This document shows, piece by piece, positions 23,141 through 34,028 of a stretch of DNA of 64,000 bases (its first letter is position 1; every line of letters starts with the position of its first letter). Under the pieces are notes generated by a model. It was not told where the DNA came from. It worked only from the letters and a program-made list of their open reading frames with translations, and did no database searches. Source of the stretch: Bolinopsis microptera (taxonomy: Eukaryota; Ctenophora; Tentaculata; Lobata; Bolinopsidae); the NCBI RefSeq assembly GCF_026151205.1, contig NC_087083.1, positions 11,964,944-12,028,943 on the forward strand, read 5' to 3'. A program made the position numbers and the translations under genes.

Positions 23141-23329
23141 ATGTCGAAGCTGCCAGAGGAGGCGGATCCCTCCAAGGCACTCTTTTTCACGCCGAAGAAG
23201 ATGGCCGCGAACCCGATTCATGTAAATATATGGTACACGACAAAACCAATCGGGGTTTATACACTTAGCAAGACGATCAGACGACTGTTTGGAGAAGGTT
23301 TCAGCAAGCATAGCATACGAGTACAATAA
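23141..23329 (+). pseudogene. Crypton/DUF3504-like tyrosine recombinase fragment
   Basis: ATG at 23141. Reads MSKLPEEADPSKALFFTPKK, then VNIWYTTKPIGVYTLSKTI and ends FSKHSIRVQ. The order 'F-T-P ... WY ... PIG ... TL ... K-HS-R' matches the C-terminal catalytic region of Crypton-derived/DUF3504 tyrosine recombinases, where N/KHSLR holds a catalytic His and Arg. The protein stops right after that motif, so the Tyr nucleophile is absent and the piece is inactive. Only 62 codons against several hundred usually. Confidence 0.5.
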
Positions 23330-23890
23330 ACACACAACAAAATATTGCTACAGAACTTTCATTTCCTGGGAAATAAAAAGTATCGTTTTCAATAGATTAT
23401 TAATTAATAATATATGATCATTCTTTTATGTTATTTTAACTTAAATTGTCAGTTATCTTATTACTAGCACTAAATCTTTTGTTAATAAAATAATGCTTTT
23501 AAGGTGAGTTATGGAACTGCTGATGCAACTTTCTATTGAAAGTACAATAGAAAGCAATTTAAAATGCGAGAAATCATGATAAGTGATGAGATATCAAAAT
23601 AAATGAAGATTCCTAGCACAAAAATATCGAATGGGGCCGGGTTCTTGCACGCTGATCCTCTTAATTTCACCTCAAAACTCAATACTAAAAGATCTGCCAA
23701 AAAATGCGTTACTCAATAAGTTGTTTGGAGTATTTTCTGTAAATAAAAACCGGTTTTACACGTGCCCACAAGTAAGCATCCAATGGAATAGAGGAAATCT
23801 TTCACGTGACACGCATGAGTGATTATGCAGTAGACCACGTGGATTGTCTCTGATTGGGCCAGCAGTTCCATAACCTACCTAAAGTAACAT
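23330..23890. other. AT-rich spacer, no gene seen
   Basis: An open stretch at 23631-23822 starts without ATG and is not recognisable. Confidence 0.4.
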
Positions 23891-24190
23891 AGTTATGACT
23901 GTAAAATGGCGAAAATTTTGAAAAACCGCCAAATTCAGTCGGCCGAATTAAGAACTTTTTCGGAGACTTAATTACTGAAAGTATCCGAGTTCAAGTCATC
24001 ACAGACTAGAGAGCTAGAGGGTCTGTGTATAATTAATATTGACTAAAATCTAGTCTAGAGAAATTGGCCTGACGCAATAGGAATGTCTCGGATGTTCAAA
24101 AGGAAAAAGGTGCGAAATGCAAGGTCTTATACACAATTGGTGGAGTAGAAACAACATATTTTGTCGTAATAAACAAATCAATTGCCGGTA
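23885..24190 (+). repeat. Duplicated exon-bearing unit, copy A
   Basis: Diverged duplicate of 24645-24935. Both share CCAAATTCAG, then TCAAGTCATCACAGACTAGAG, an exon-like stretch and a GTAAG donor. Copy A exon text includes KGAKCKVLYTIGGVETTYF, then VVINKSIAG. Confidence 0.6.
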
Positions 24191-24269
24191 AGAGAAATAT
24201 TTTTATTCATATTTTTTCCTCTTGTTGTTGTTTCTAATTCTGATTATAATCTATCTCTTGCATCTCCTA

Positions 24270-24402
24270 GATGAACCGATCATCCAAAAGAACATGCAGA
24301 GCCACAACACGTCCTGGAGAGGTAGGAAACCCAAAGTGGGCAACTGTCAGCTTCTTGGATTACCCTAATTTTGCACAAGAGGTTCTGCCATTGGATAGAC
24401 TA
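24270..24402 (+). pseudogene. Exon-like piece between duplicated exons
   Basis: Follows CATCTCCTAG and ends at GTAAGT. Reads MNRSSKRTCRATTRPGEVGN, then FLDYPNFAQEVLPLDRL. It probably belongs to the same gene as the duplicated exons at 24060 and 24780. Family unknown. Confidence 0.35.
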
Positions 24403-24644
24403 GTAAGTAATTTTAGACTATAAGTGGTCTGAATTTGTAAGTTAATTGCTAGAGTTGCAAACAATTCCAAGGTTTTAGGGACTATTTATGTTAATCCGTA
24501 AACACAACCTTCAAAAATAATTATAATGTCTGAGCAACCCTATCTAGTAGAGAGCTTAAAATCAACACCCAGCCATTGCACTATAAGCTGATATAGCTAA
24601 AACACTTGATTAAATATCTTTAATATAACTATAATAAACCCTAA

Positions 24645-24935
24645 GTAACATATTTATGTCTGTAAAAAGGCGAACCATTAAAAAACCACCAAATTCAGCT
24701 GAATTGACTTATTTACTGAAAGTTACCAAGTTCAAGTCATCACAGACTAGAGGGTCTGTGTATAATTAATACTTTCTACTCTAGAGAAATTGGCCTTATT
24801 CAACAGGAATGTCTTCAGATCACGGAAGTCAGAAAGGAAGTCGGGGCTAAATGCAGGGCGTTCTACATAGACGCGGATGGAGCAGAACGTCCATATTTTT
24901 TCGTAATAGACAGATTGATTGCGGGTAAGAAAAAT
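24645..24935 (+). repeat. Duplicated exon-bearing unit, copy B
   Basis: Exon text: VRKEVGAKCRAFYIDADGAE, then RPYFFVIDRLIAG before GTAAGA, aligned with copy A. The protein level is as well conserved as the noncoding flanks, so selection is not obvious. Function unknown. Confidence 0.6.
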
Positions 24936-25149
24936 ATTTTTATTCATTTTATTTCTTCGATAAACGAATAATCATCCGATCCGGATTCCGGATATTATAC
25001 AATGAAACTAAGATTTTTTATTAAAACTTATCCTTTAAACATAGCTGATAATCCATAAATTCGACAATGCAAATATGGAAAGTTAAGACGTGGCGTAAAA
25101 TTATTGCCAACTTATGAATTATTAACGTCCAGATCCTGCCGATAAAGAT

Positions 25150-25545
25150 ATGCTTAAAAGAAGATTTACTCGCAGTGAGGCCGAGAGAAAGAAGGAAGGA
25201 CTTGGCGATGGGGATATCATCAGCAGAATGTTCCTATTTTGCCAGAACGAGGAGTTCATGCCTGTGATATCTGCGCTCTTAAGAGCTGCTGTAGTAACCG
25301 GATATTCAACATGTAAGGTTGAAAATTCATTTTCAGCTAGAAACAGAGTGAACACTGACAGGAAAAACACATGGGTCACCAAGGCAAAAGACATCGCGGA
25401 GAGCAATAATTGGAACGAAAATTGTCTAGCATGGGAGAAGACGAGGGATACAAGACGAAAACTTTTATCCTTACTCCATTTCGAGAAGGAACTACTTATT
25501 AGCTTTGAAGACTTTCTATCTGAGTGGAGGAAAAAAATCTCGTAG
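25150..25545 (+). CDS. ORF of 131 codons, possible hAT-like C-terminus
   Basis: ATG at 25150 to a natural TAG at 25545. Text GYSTCKVENSFSARNRVNT resembles the S-T-x-x-E-x-x-FS-x-x-R dimerisation motif near the C-terminus of hAT transposases, and the downstream LHFEKELLISFEDFLSEW fits the tail of some subfamilies. The intervening spacing is longer than usual, so the match is uncertain. If not hAT it is an unassigned helical, charged protein. Among the few intact ATG-to-stop ORFs of this size here. Confidence 0.4.
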   Translation: MLKRRFTRSEAERKKEGLGDGDIISRMFLFCQNEEFMPVISALLRAAVVTGYSTCKVENSFSARNRVNTDRKNTWVTKAKDIAESNNWNENCLAWEKTRDTRRKLLSLLHFEKELLISFEDFLSEWRKKIS

Positions 25546-25983
25546 ATTGAATGTATAATTTGAGTAAAATTGTGATGTTTTTATTTTCATTTTTATATGA
25601 GCAAGTACCATCATGTTATATTACATACAATAATTACTGGATATAATAGTAGTACAATTGTTTGAATAGGCTAGTTTTCCTGGCTAAGGCAGGTAAAGAT
25701 GGCAGGAAAATGCACCAAATATCCCTAATTTTCTCATTAAATGTTTCGGCGTCTGCTAATTGTTGTTGGAAGACTTCAATGCAATAAATCTTTCATGAAT
25801 TATTATACATTACAATTACGTATTTGAAATTTGGATACAAAGTGTTATATTGGAAGTGTCTAATAACTGTTATATATAACAGTTATAGCGTTCAATTAGT
25901 TGATTTGTTCCGCAATAATTTTTATTCTTATTGTAGAACATACATCGTCTACTAGTACTGCAATCGAGGAGCTGAACGGAGCC
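25546..25983. other. AT-rich spacer, no gene seen
   Basis: Contains a short palindromic GTTATATATAAC near 25868. Nothing else. Confidence 0.5.
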
Positions 25984-26049
25984 ATGGGTGGTTGTCGAAC
26001 CATCACAGGAAACAGATTTTTCTGTGGGGTTTCGACAACCACTCATGGC
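25984..26049. repeat. Inverted repeat (hairpin), about 22-bp arms
   Basis: CCATGGGTGGTTGTCGAA on the left pairs with TTTCGACAACCACTCATGG on the right with about two mismatches and a spacer near 22 nt. Confidence 0.75.
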
Positions 26050-26261
26050 CTCAAACCGAGTGCGTTCAAAGAGAACCCTAATCCATCAGGACCCGAGAGA
26101 GGGAAATATGGCGGTAAGTGAAGTAATTGGTCGATATATTAATATATTATGTATTTATATTGATGATGTCAAGGGGTCGTTCATATAAATACTGATAGTT
26201 GGATAACCGGATATTATCAACGAAATAATACATAAGTTCTAATTTATGTATTTCACAGTTG

Positions 26262-26553
26262 GCTGATGCGGCAATTGTCGCGGTACAGCCTGGAGATGAC
26301 GAAAGAGAAGAGCGTGAGGATCTCCACACTGGGGAGGGTGCTGCCCCGGTACCTCAGGCTCGACAACGGCAGAGGGTTATCCTGGATGGAGTTAGAGGAG
26401 GTCGACCTGAGGTACCGGGTCAGATCCTCCAATAGGAGATACGACCGCATGAAGCGCGAGCGGTCTAGCCGGGCAGCCCGAATGGGCAAGATAGCTACAC
26501 AGATTGTGCAGCTTCAAACACAGTACCGCATGTTGGAGTATGTTTATCTTTAA
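26262..26553 (+). CDS. GC-rich coding-like island with internal inverted repeat
   Basis: Follows ATTTCACAG. Two frames stay open, one giving RSSNRRYDRMKRERSSRAAR and a Gln-rich helix, the other AIVAVQPGDDEREEREDLHT and GVRGGRPEVPGQIL. Inverted repeats CCGGTACCTCAGG (26346) and CCTGAGGTACCGG (26408) lie inside. The reading frame is not settled and no family is recognised. Confidence 0.3.
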
Positions 26554-26802
26554 AGTCAATATTGAAACAATGTTACACATATTTGTACAATCAATCTAGT
26601 AATTCGCACATGACAAAAATTGAAAGACCATAACGTGTTATCTTACTCCTCAGAGATAAGAGAACAGAGCTCACGATGACTAAAAATGATGCCCAGACAA
26701 CAACTGACATTAAAATGTACATTAATCATTGTTTCTGTTGTTTCTCTGAAATTATAGCAGTCGAAACCAGAAAGCAGCTAATTTTGTAAACCTGCCCAAC
26801 GT

Positions 26803-27072
26803 ATGAACCAAAAATTATGTAAGGCATTATTTCTGAAAATCTATGAAAACCGACTGATTTTCAAGAAAACTTACAGAATGGATAAACCTATATATGAATT
26901 CCTGAATGATGACGGCCCCCCAGACGACCTTTGTTTTAACGTTGCCCGCCACGCTATTGAAAGAATACGATCCCACAGCACCAATCGGTATCTGTCAATC
27001 TCTTACTTAAATAAGAATCATAACATCAAGGCAACATATCAATTTCATAATATAGTATTTAAAAAGAATTAA
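26803..27072 (+). CDS. Hypothetical ORF, 89 codons
   Basis: ATG at 26803, stop at 27072. The middle (KTYRMDKPIYEFLNDDGPPD, then LCFNVARHAIERI) looks protein-like; the Asn-rich end looks like read-through into noncoding DNA. Unrecognised. Confidence 0.3.
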   Translation: MNQKLCKALFLKIYENRLIFKKTYRMDKPIYEFLNDDGPPDDLCFNVARHAIERIRSHSTNRYLSISYLNKNHNIKATYQFHNIVFKKN

Positions 27073-27960
27073 GCTTGACTATTCCACCGTGACTAAACTA
27101 TTTCAGAAACATAGTAGAAATAAAGAACCAGCGGGCAAACCATTATGCCTGACTGTCATTAAAAGACCTGTTAAAAGTATAGATAACCCTGAGCAATGTA
27201 AAAGGAGGAAACACCAAGATCATGTTGTCCCCGTGATGAACTTCTAGGTAACAAGTCAAAACTACGAAAATAACTATGAAATACTCTGTATTGAGATGTT
27301 TGGCGAAATATTGAATTTGTATATTGAATTATATTGTATTTCAGTGCTATGTAACCAGGCGGCAAATTTGAAATGGGTTATGATGGGGTCCGTAGTCCCC
27401 ACACATAGTATCATGTCCTTGTTTTACTGACTACTCCAATGAAGATCGTACATACATTGACTTGCAATATTTTAGGCTGATCCCAGCGCGGCTAGAATAT
27501 TTGTATTACTACTATTGTTGTTTTGTGTGATTACGTTACGCGCGCACGAACTTCATCCAATTCTATTCCGTTTGGTACTTGCGCGTTCCTTCAAATATTG
27601 TTGACATAGGAGAACATAATTAGAGGTCTAGAAGATTTGTGTAAGAGAACTATGTAAGGGAATGGACCGATTTCTTTTACCGGCGGGAAACTCTTGAATG
27701 GCCGATACATCTGATGTTACATTTTTTGTTTACATAGCTTCTATTAGTTAATCAGATCTTCTAATCCACCCACTCGTGCAGCCTTCCCTCTACAAAGAGT
27801 AAACTAATTAACTATTAAATTTTGCATGGATTTCCAGAAAATTCGAGAGAATATGAAATCAACAACATCATGGTTTTCCAGAGAAAATAATGAGAATACC
27901 TTCGGTACGGCACCAGTTTCGCGGGCACTGATTTGGTGCTTAACTGAAATAAATTCACCA
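27073..27960. other. Spacer, no gene seen
   Basis: Mostly AT-rich; a short CpG-bearing patch (ACGTTACGCGCGCACG) lies near 27534. Confidence 0.5.
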
Positions 27961-27974
27961 TTCACAGTCTTGTA

Positions 27975-28562
27975 GTTTGAGAGAATAGCAAGGGTAACCC
28001 CTTCAGTTGAAGAACCACAGCTCCCTAGAAAAAGGCGACGACCTAACTACAGCACATTGGTTGTTGTGGATGGTCACACATCACTTTCGAGGGAAGAACA
28101 TCCGCAGACATCGGAGGAGTTTTACAGGACTGAGCAGTTCTATCCGGCCATCGATTCGATGGTTACTGTTCTAGAGGCTAGGTTTCAAGAAAAGGCCTAT
28201 AAAACATACTCTATCCTTGAAAGTTTTCTCTTGAGCATGACGCCTTCCGGACCTCGATGGAAGGGGAAGATTTAAGATGTCTTAGAGACATGCATGAAGC
28301 ATGCCAAAAACACTTGGAAGATGCTAGCCTATTCCCTGGAATTTTGACTTTGCTTAAGGTGATGCTTCTACTGCCAGCTACAAGCACAGAAGCAGAACGA
28401 ACCTTTTCCCTCATGAGACGGACGAAATCGTGGTTGAGATCTACGATGAACGATAAAAGGTTTAACAATCTGGCTGTGTTGAATTACCACCGTAATATAA
28501 CGGACTCCCTTGACATAGAGAACATTGGCAACCAGTTTATCGCTCTTTACCCCAGCAGATAA
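27975..28562 (+). pseudogene. hAT transposase C-terminal region
   Basis: The first open part (27975-28275) has basic RKRRRPNYST, then YRTEQFYPAIDSMVTVLEAR. The second (28257-28562) has HLEDASLFPGILTLLKVMLL, then LLPATSTEAERTFSLMRRTK, WLRSTMNDKRFNNLAVLNYH and a natural stop. The latter is the hallmark hAT dimerisation domain; the former matches the preceding region of ZMYM/52-kDa-repressor-like hAT transposases. The two parts are in different frames, so there is a frameshift near 28240-28260. The middle region of a similar transposase occurs at 31223 and 32560. Confidence 0.8.
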
Positions 28563-29584
28563 TCACACTTTGGAAAGTTTTGATATCAGAATCGCACGAA
28601 GCTCGAGTATTATTCGGATTTCAAGGTCAGTAGTTGTTTGAAGTTTGTCTATATTATTATCATTGTGTGTATGTATAGTAAGTGTAGTACTAATGTGTAG
28701 TTAAAAGAGATTGTGAAGTATGTACTGTCAAGTTTAAATTCGGACTACTTACATTAATTTGCTTTTTCTTTTAGTTGCTGCTAACGTAAATTCGTGTCCC
28801 TCAAGAACTGGAAAATGCGTCAAAATTGTCTAATTTTCTTAAAAATTTTCCGGCTAGTGAGGTAGAACAATTTGAGAACGCAATCGCTACACGTTTTCGT
28901 CGTGACGTGTCGGATTGTTCTAACAGATTATGAAGATTATTAGATTATATATTTGTATAGATTATAAAGAGCTGGAGGCTTGAGGCTGAATTCCTGGAGA
29001 CACCCAGTAACGCTATTAACCTCTATAACAAATGGAGAGAAGAACACATTTAACTATTTAATTCTTATTTATAAAAATTATAGTTATAACACAATATCTT
29101 ACTATCAAGTGTATACTGTTAGAACCTGCCTTGAAATCGATAATAATATGTCTTCTGAAATATTATTCACAGTATTCCAAGATACCTAGTATAATACTTT
29201 TAACAGGTGTGCCTGCAATAATTAACAACATAGCGACCAAGTCGATAGTCGATATCAGAAAAAAGATGGCAACCCAATTAATATGGATTCTATATTCACC
29301 GGATAGTGCTAGTTTAAACCAGAGACAATGATAAACAAGTTGGGACTGAAATATCTTCCTCTACGATAGTGGAAGTGCATTTGACTATCAACTATTGAAA
29401 TATCAATGCATATCAACTATTTAATTCTTATAATATATCTTACAATTAAGTTTACTCCTTTTAGAACGCAAGCATCTGCTTTGAAATCGTCTTATGAAAT
29501 ATTACATTTAGTATTACAGTATTACAAAAATACCTTATATAAAATACAGTATTCCTGGTATTTAGTTAAGCAGCACGTGACAAA
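28563..29584. other. AT-rich spacer, no gene seen
   Basis: Nothing protein-like beyond short open stretches rich in Ile/Tyr/Asn. Paired direct phrases (ATATCAACTATTTAATTCTTA near 29050 and 29410) suggest an old duplication. Confidence 0.4.
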
Positions 29585-29968
29585 GTGTGCAGTTATCGAA
29601 GATTCAACATACCCAACATACCGTCAGAAAAAGTTATCATCCCTAAACTGTACGTCAAAGTTCAGTGCAAGCTTGAAGAGGTGTTATCTGAACTGTTCGA
29701 GGACAAGCGATGCTACTACAGTCAGTTATATCTTTATATCAGAGACGGTGGCCAATATATGGCAATCCTAGACAAAGCTCATATAGAATGCATCTCGCTC
29801 ACGGACACATACAACAGGATCCTATCTTTGTTGAAGAATCAAGCTGTTATGTCAGCTTCTGTCGTGAACCTGAGTAATACGAGGATAATTCTGGACTGTA
29901 CTGCAGTTCGGTCAGCTGTCATAGCTTACGAAACTGCTGCACTTGTTGGGTCAAGATTTATATTATAA
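29585..29968 (+). CDS. Hypothetical ORF, 127 codons, partly duplicated
   Basis: Open from a GTG to TAA at 29968. Contains IPSEKVIIPKLYVKVQCKLE, then RCYYSQLYLYIRDGGQYMA and CTAVRSAVIAYETAALVGS. The last 50 bases and the downstream 300 bp are repeated at 32015-32380. Lies just upstream of a Kolobok-like transposase remnant; may be its N-terminal part or an accessory protein. Unrecognised. Confidence 0.4.
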   Translation: MCSYRRFNIPNIPSEKVIIPKLYVKVQCKLEEVLSELFEDKRCYYSQLYLYIRDGGQYMAILDKAHIECISLTDTYNRILSLLKNQAVMSASVVNLSNTRIILDCTAVRSAVIAYETAALVGSRFIL

Positions 29969-30275
29969 CCTACCTAATAAAATACTTTTAACATTGTAAT
30001 TGTATAATAATGTTTTAAACGAAAAATTATAGACTTGAACACGACTCCTATAATCTTGTGTTGTCGGTTACAGTAAAGTTGAGATAATTCTGAAGAACAT
30101 AACAGACACGTGAGCTCACAAAGGGCCACGAAATTTGCTTAAAGTACCACTTTAGAAGTAGTGCCATATGAAAGTCCGGTAATGGGGAAGGAGGTTGAAA
30201 ACGAGTCGAACAGACTAAGGTAAAGTTTCTTCTGGCTATGAAGAAAGGGATACATGAGAGCTTTGGAATTTTAGG
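29919..30275 (+). repeat. Duplicated block, copy 1 (pair at 32015-32380)
   Basis: Over 300 bp shared with 32015-32380, including GCAGTTCGGTCAGCTGTC and GTTGGGTCAAGATTTATATT. A third shorter copy of the right end (GAAAACGAGTCGAACAG, then GGCTATGAAGAAAGGGAT) lies at 30950-31050. Confidence 0.8.
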
Positions 30276-30935
30276 GGAGTTTGTATAGGCAATTATTTCG
30301 ATGAACCACCTGTTACAGCTATTCAAATGGTGCCCAGAATGTGGGAGTAAGAACGCGATCGTTGGAAGCTGTGTTATGGGACTTTGTGTAAAAATTCAGT
30401 ACAGGTGCTCGAATCGTAAAACCCCTCATACTGGAACTTGGACATCATCCCCTGTTAGTCATAAAAGATACCTCATAAACATTCTCTTTACTTCAACCCT
30501 AAATCTCTGTGGAATCGGTTACACTGCAATTCAAGCCGTCATGGCAGCAATGAAAATGCCGTTTCTGAACAGATCTCGATTCATAAATATTACGAAGACG
30601 TGGTTTAATCCGGTTGTGTACAATTATTTCATACCAATTCGTGATGCCGCCATGGCACAGCTAAATGCAAGGGATACCAAAATTTTGTCGGGTGATGGTC
30701 AGTTTGATTCTCCCGGGCATTGCGCCAAGTTCTGTGTTTATATCATAATGGACCACACGTCTGGTCTTATCATAGCTTTCTTCATCGCTCACAAGGGATT
30801 GAACTTCGAAGAACTAGAGCGGGCTGGGTGTAGAGAACTTTAAAAAAAGATTATCGCAAAAGGTGTGTCTCAGTTCAAGTTTGTCACCGACAGACACATT
30901 GGCATTAGGGCTGTGATCAGGGACGACATTAGTTT
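30207..30935 (+). pseudogene. Kolobok-like DDE transposase fragment
   Basis: Main open part 30301-30843 (ATG at 30301, 180 codons). Parts in order: zinc-ribbon-like WCPECGSK ... C; the conserved LINILFTSTLNLCGIGYTAI helix region; then KILSGDGQFDSPGHCAKFCV, with the first catalytic Asp in SGDG, and IMDHTSG. After an in-frame TAA at 30841 the same frame continues FVTDRHIGIRAVIRDD, holding the second catalytic-type TDRH. Upstream, FLLAMKKGIHESFGIL is separated by another stop. The SGDG-x-x-DSPGH-AK ... TDRH layout is typical of a large animal transposase family that I place near Kolobok. Inactive. Confidence 0.6.
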
Positions 30936-31059
30936 TAGCACAGTCCGGGAATGGGGAATGGGGAAGGAGGTAGAAAACGAGTCGAACAGGCTAATGTAAA
31001 GTTTCTTCTGGCTATGAAGAAAGGGATGCATGAGAGCTTTGGAATGTTAAAGTTGTAAC

Positions 31060-31760
31060 GCTACAAGTCCACCACTGGTTAGGGCCAGTTCAAGACTTTT
31101 TGATTGCCTCGCCCAGGTCTGTTAAATCTCAAATCGTCAGTCTTAATTTAGAGACTGTTTAAAATCACACCAGTTGATAGTGGTATGAAATTATAAACGT
31201 CAAAATTATTTCGTACAAAGACCGTTCACGACACTTCTTCAGATTTACACCTTCATTGGTTCGAGCTACCTCCGCTGGCAAGAAGTCATGGGTACTGAGG
31301 GCCTAGCAGTGAAGCGACTATGCCCGACAAGGTGGAGCAGTCGGCATGAGAGCGTTCGAGCTATTAAGATGAGACATACGCAGCTTTTGCGGTTTCTTAC
31401 GAAAACGTGTTTGTAACGAAGAAACTACACGTTTATATCCGAAATTATACCGTGGACTACATGTTTTTTCTTACCGTGGTATGGACACCCAGCACGTGGC
31501 AGACGAGGTAACCAACATCAATTCTCGGAACCTGCCGCAGATAGATGCTGTGTACGTCATGGTGGGAACTAACAATATAAAAGGTAGGTGTTCGCTTGTT
31601 AAAGTTGTAACGCTACACGTCAACCACTAGTTAGAGTGGCACAGTTTCTGGAGACAGAGTATGGACACCTACCAGTATGCGGGGTCTGAGAGATTAGTTG
31701 TTTTATATTGGACAACATTATCAATGTTATACTGTATACGTGCAGAATATTTTTTATTGA
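31060..31760 (+). repeat. Duplicated block with hAT middle region, copy 1
   Basis: About 650-700 bp nearly identical to 32390-32945. At 31223-31408 an open frame reads LRWQEVMGTEGLAVKRLCPT, then RWSSRHESVRAIKMRHTQLL: the K-R-L-x-x-T-R-W-S-x-R-H-x-A/S-V-R-A signature of ZMYM/52-kDa-repressor-like hAT transposases. It is the same hAT type as 27975-28562 but out of order. Confidence 0.75.
31476..31583 (+). pseudogene. Exon-like piece with SGNH-like motif
   Basis: Reads GMDTQHVADEVTNINSRNLP, then AVYVMVGTNNIKG before a GTAGGT donor-like site. V-G-T-N-N resembles the G-x-N-D/N block III of SGNH/GDSL hydrolases. A similar FMIGLNDIK text occurs at 10800 and 36400. Weak call. Confidence 0.3.
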
Positions 31761-31771
31761 ACGCAGATTTT

Positions 31772-31835
31772 CATTATCACACGTGCAGATACTAAATAGG
31801 TTATAACGTATTCAGTATCTGCACGTGTGATAATA
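31772..31835. repeat. Inverted repeat, perfect 21-bp arms
   Basis: ATTATCACACGTGCAGATAC and its exact complement flank a spacer of about 20 nt. CACACGTGCAGA also ends the duplicated block near 32935. Confidence 0.8.
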
Positions 31836-32014
31836 AAAAAATAAATAATAAAAAATAATAAAATATAAATAATAAAAAATAACATAAATGTAGAAATAAA
31901 TAATGTTACCACATTCAGCAACACCCGAGGACACAGAACACAGAGAAACAACCTTGAAAGTGGTTAAGGGGACCATCGAGAACTTAAAGTCAAAGACCCG
32001 CCAGTTGCATACTG

Positions 32015-32380
32015 CAGTTCGGTCAGCTGTTATAGCTTACGAAACTGCTGCACTTGTTGGGTCAAGATTTATATTATAACCTACCTAATAAAATACTTTT
32101 AACATAGTAATTGTATAATAATGTTTTAAACTAAAAATAAACTTTTTTGTCGGTTACAGTAAAGTTGAGATAATTCTGAAGAACATAACCCACGTGACAA
32201 TAGACACGTGATCTCACAAAGGGCCACGAAATTTGCTTTAAGTATCACTTTAGAAGTAGTGCCACATAAAAGTCCTGGAATGGGGAATGCCGGAATGAGG
32301 AAGGAGGTAGAAAACGAGTCGAACAGACTAAGGTAAAGTTTCTTCTGGCTATGAAGAAAGGGATACATGAGAGCTTTGGA
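32015..32380 (+). repeat. Duplicated block, copy 2 (pair at 29919)
   Basis: See the copy at 29919-30275. Here the copy is directly followed by copy 2 of the hAT-bearing block, in the same relative order as at 30950-31760. Confidence 0.8.
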
Positions 32381-32389
32381 ATGTTAAAA

Positions 32390-32945
32390 TTGTAACGCTA
32401 CATGGCCACTACTGGTTAGACTGGCACAGTTTCAAAGACTTTTTTGACTGCCTCGCCCAGGTCTGTTAAATCTCAAATCATCAGTCTTAATTTAGAGACT
32501 GTTTAAAATCACACCAGTTGATAGTGGTATGAAATTATAAACGTCAAAATTATTTCGTACAAAGACCGTTCACGACACTTCTTCAGATTTACACCTTCAT
32601 TGGTTCGAGCTACCTCCGCTGGCAAGAAGTCATGGGTACTGAGGGCCTAGCACTGAAGCGATTATGCCCGACAAGGTGGAGCAGTCGACATGAGAGCGTT
32701 CGAGCTATTAAGATGAGACATACGCAGCTTTTGCGGTTTCTTACGAAAACGTGTTTGTAACGCTACACGTCCACCTCTGGTTAGAGTGCCACAGTTTCTG
32801 GAGACAGAGTATGGACACCTACCAGTTTGCGGGGTCAAGGACTGAGAGATTAATTGTTTTATATTGGACAACATTTTCAATGTTATACTGTATACGTGCA
32901 CAGAATATTTTTTATTGAACGCAGATTTTAAATATCACACGTGCA
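32390..32945 (+). repeat. Duplicated block with hAT middle region, copy 2
   Basis: Carries the same hAT signature (LALKRLCPTRWSSRHESVR) at 32560-32760. It lacks the SGNH-like exon present in copy 1, so that exon was gained or lost after duplication. Confidence 0.75.
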
Positions 32946-34028
32946 GAATTTTAATTAAGAGAAGCTATCGCTTCTCTTTCGAGCTAAGAGATAATGTTTC
33001 CTGATGACACAACAGAGACCAACAAATGTCTGTAAAGAATATTGTGATCAAAGTTAAATATACGAAATAAAGCGCGACATTCTACGCTGCGAAAAAAATA
33101 ACCGGCCCCACGGTCGGCCTGATAGGTGCGATGAGAATACTGCTGTAACAAAGACCAGCGAGATGTTCCGATGTAGAAAAGATATTTTCCTCATTCAAAG
33201 CTCAGTTTTAGAGTAACGAGAGGAAAACGATTGAAGACGAGAATATATTAAAACTTACAGCATTTACTATTTAGTGAAGGGTACTGCAGAAAACATCGCA
33301 GTTTTCAGTTGTATCCTCAAACTGATATTTAACAGAACCTTAGACATTAGCCAACTACAAGGACCTTAGAAAATTCAGACAAATTGGTCCTCATATTGCA
33401 TGAATCTGTCAAACAAACTTAGTTAATTCAATTTGTGATCGGTGTATAAACAGTTTTCAAACTATGAGAAGAATGTTGTGTTTAATATTTATTATCTCAG
33501 ATCTCAATAAAAGGTCGCAACTGCCTAGGCATCAAACCTTGGCAGTCGGTAATTTTACTCTGGCCCGGAGTCAGCTGACCCTAGGGACCAGAGGAGAAAT
33601 TTCATGTTTTTAAAGAACTTACAAGAGACTTCAGGGCATTGCATTACAAGAGACTTCAGGGCTTGCAATGCAATACAAGGGATTATTATTGTTATAATTT
33701 TTATATTCCTAAACGCCAGCAAACGGCGCCAATTCTAAGAAATACCCATTCTTTAATTAATTAATTCTTTAATTCAACCCTGTTCTTAAGCAAAAACATG
33801 TGTTTGAAAAAATATCCAAAAAAGAAAACGGAAGAAACGGAGAAATCTAAAGATTGAAGCGACAGCTCAAGACTAGTGTAGAGGCTCTGGTAGCAAAATC
33901 TACTTTTTATCATTAATTTTAATTTGTAGTGTTATGTATATTCTCAGCGAATAATGAGCGAATTTCAACTAAGTTATTTGTTGTAATTTGTTCAACTAAT
34001 AATAAATATTTACTCTAAGCTATTCCTC
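32946..34028. other. Spacer, no recognised gene
   Basis: Short tandem pair ACAAGAGACTTCAGGGC at 33622 and 33648 with nearby inverted TTGCATTAC/GCAATGCAA. No coding island. Confidence 0.45.

Noticed and set aside
30048-30326. Minus-strand 92-codon ORF
   Set aside because: It lies in the duplicated block opposite the Kolobok-like coding frame and has no protein-like features.
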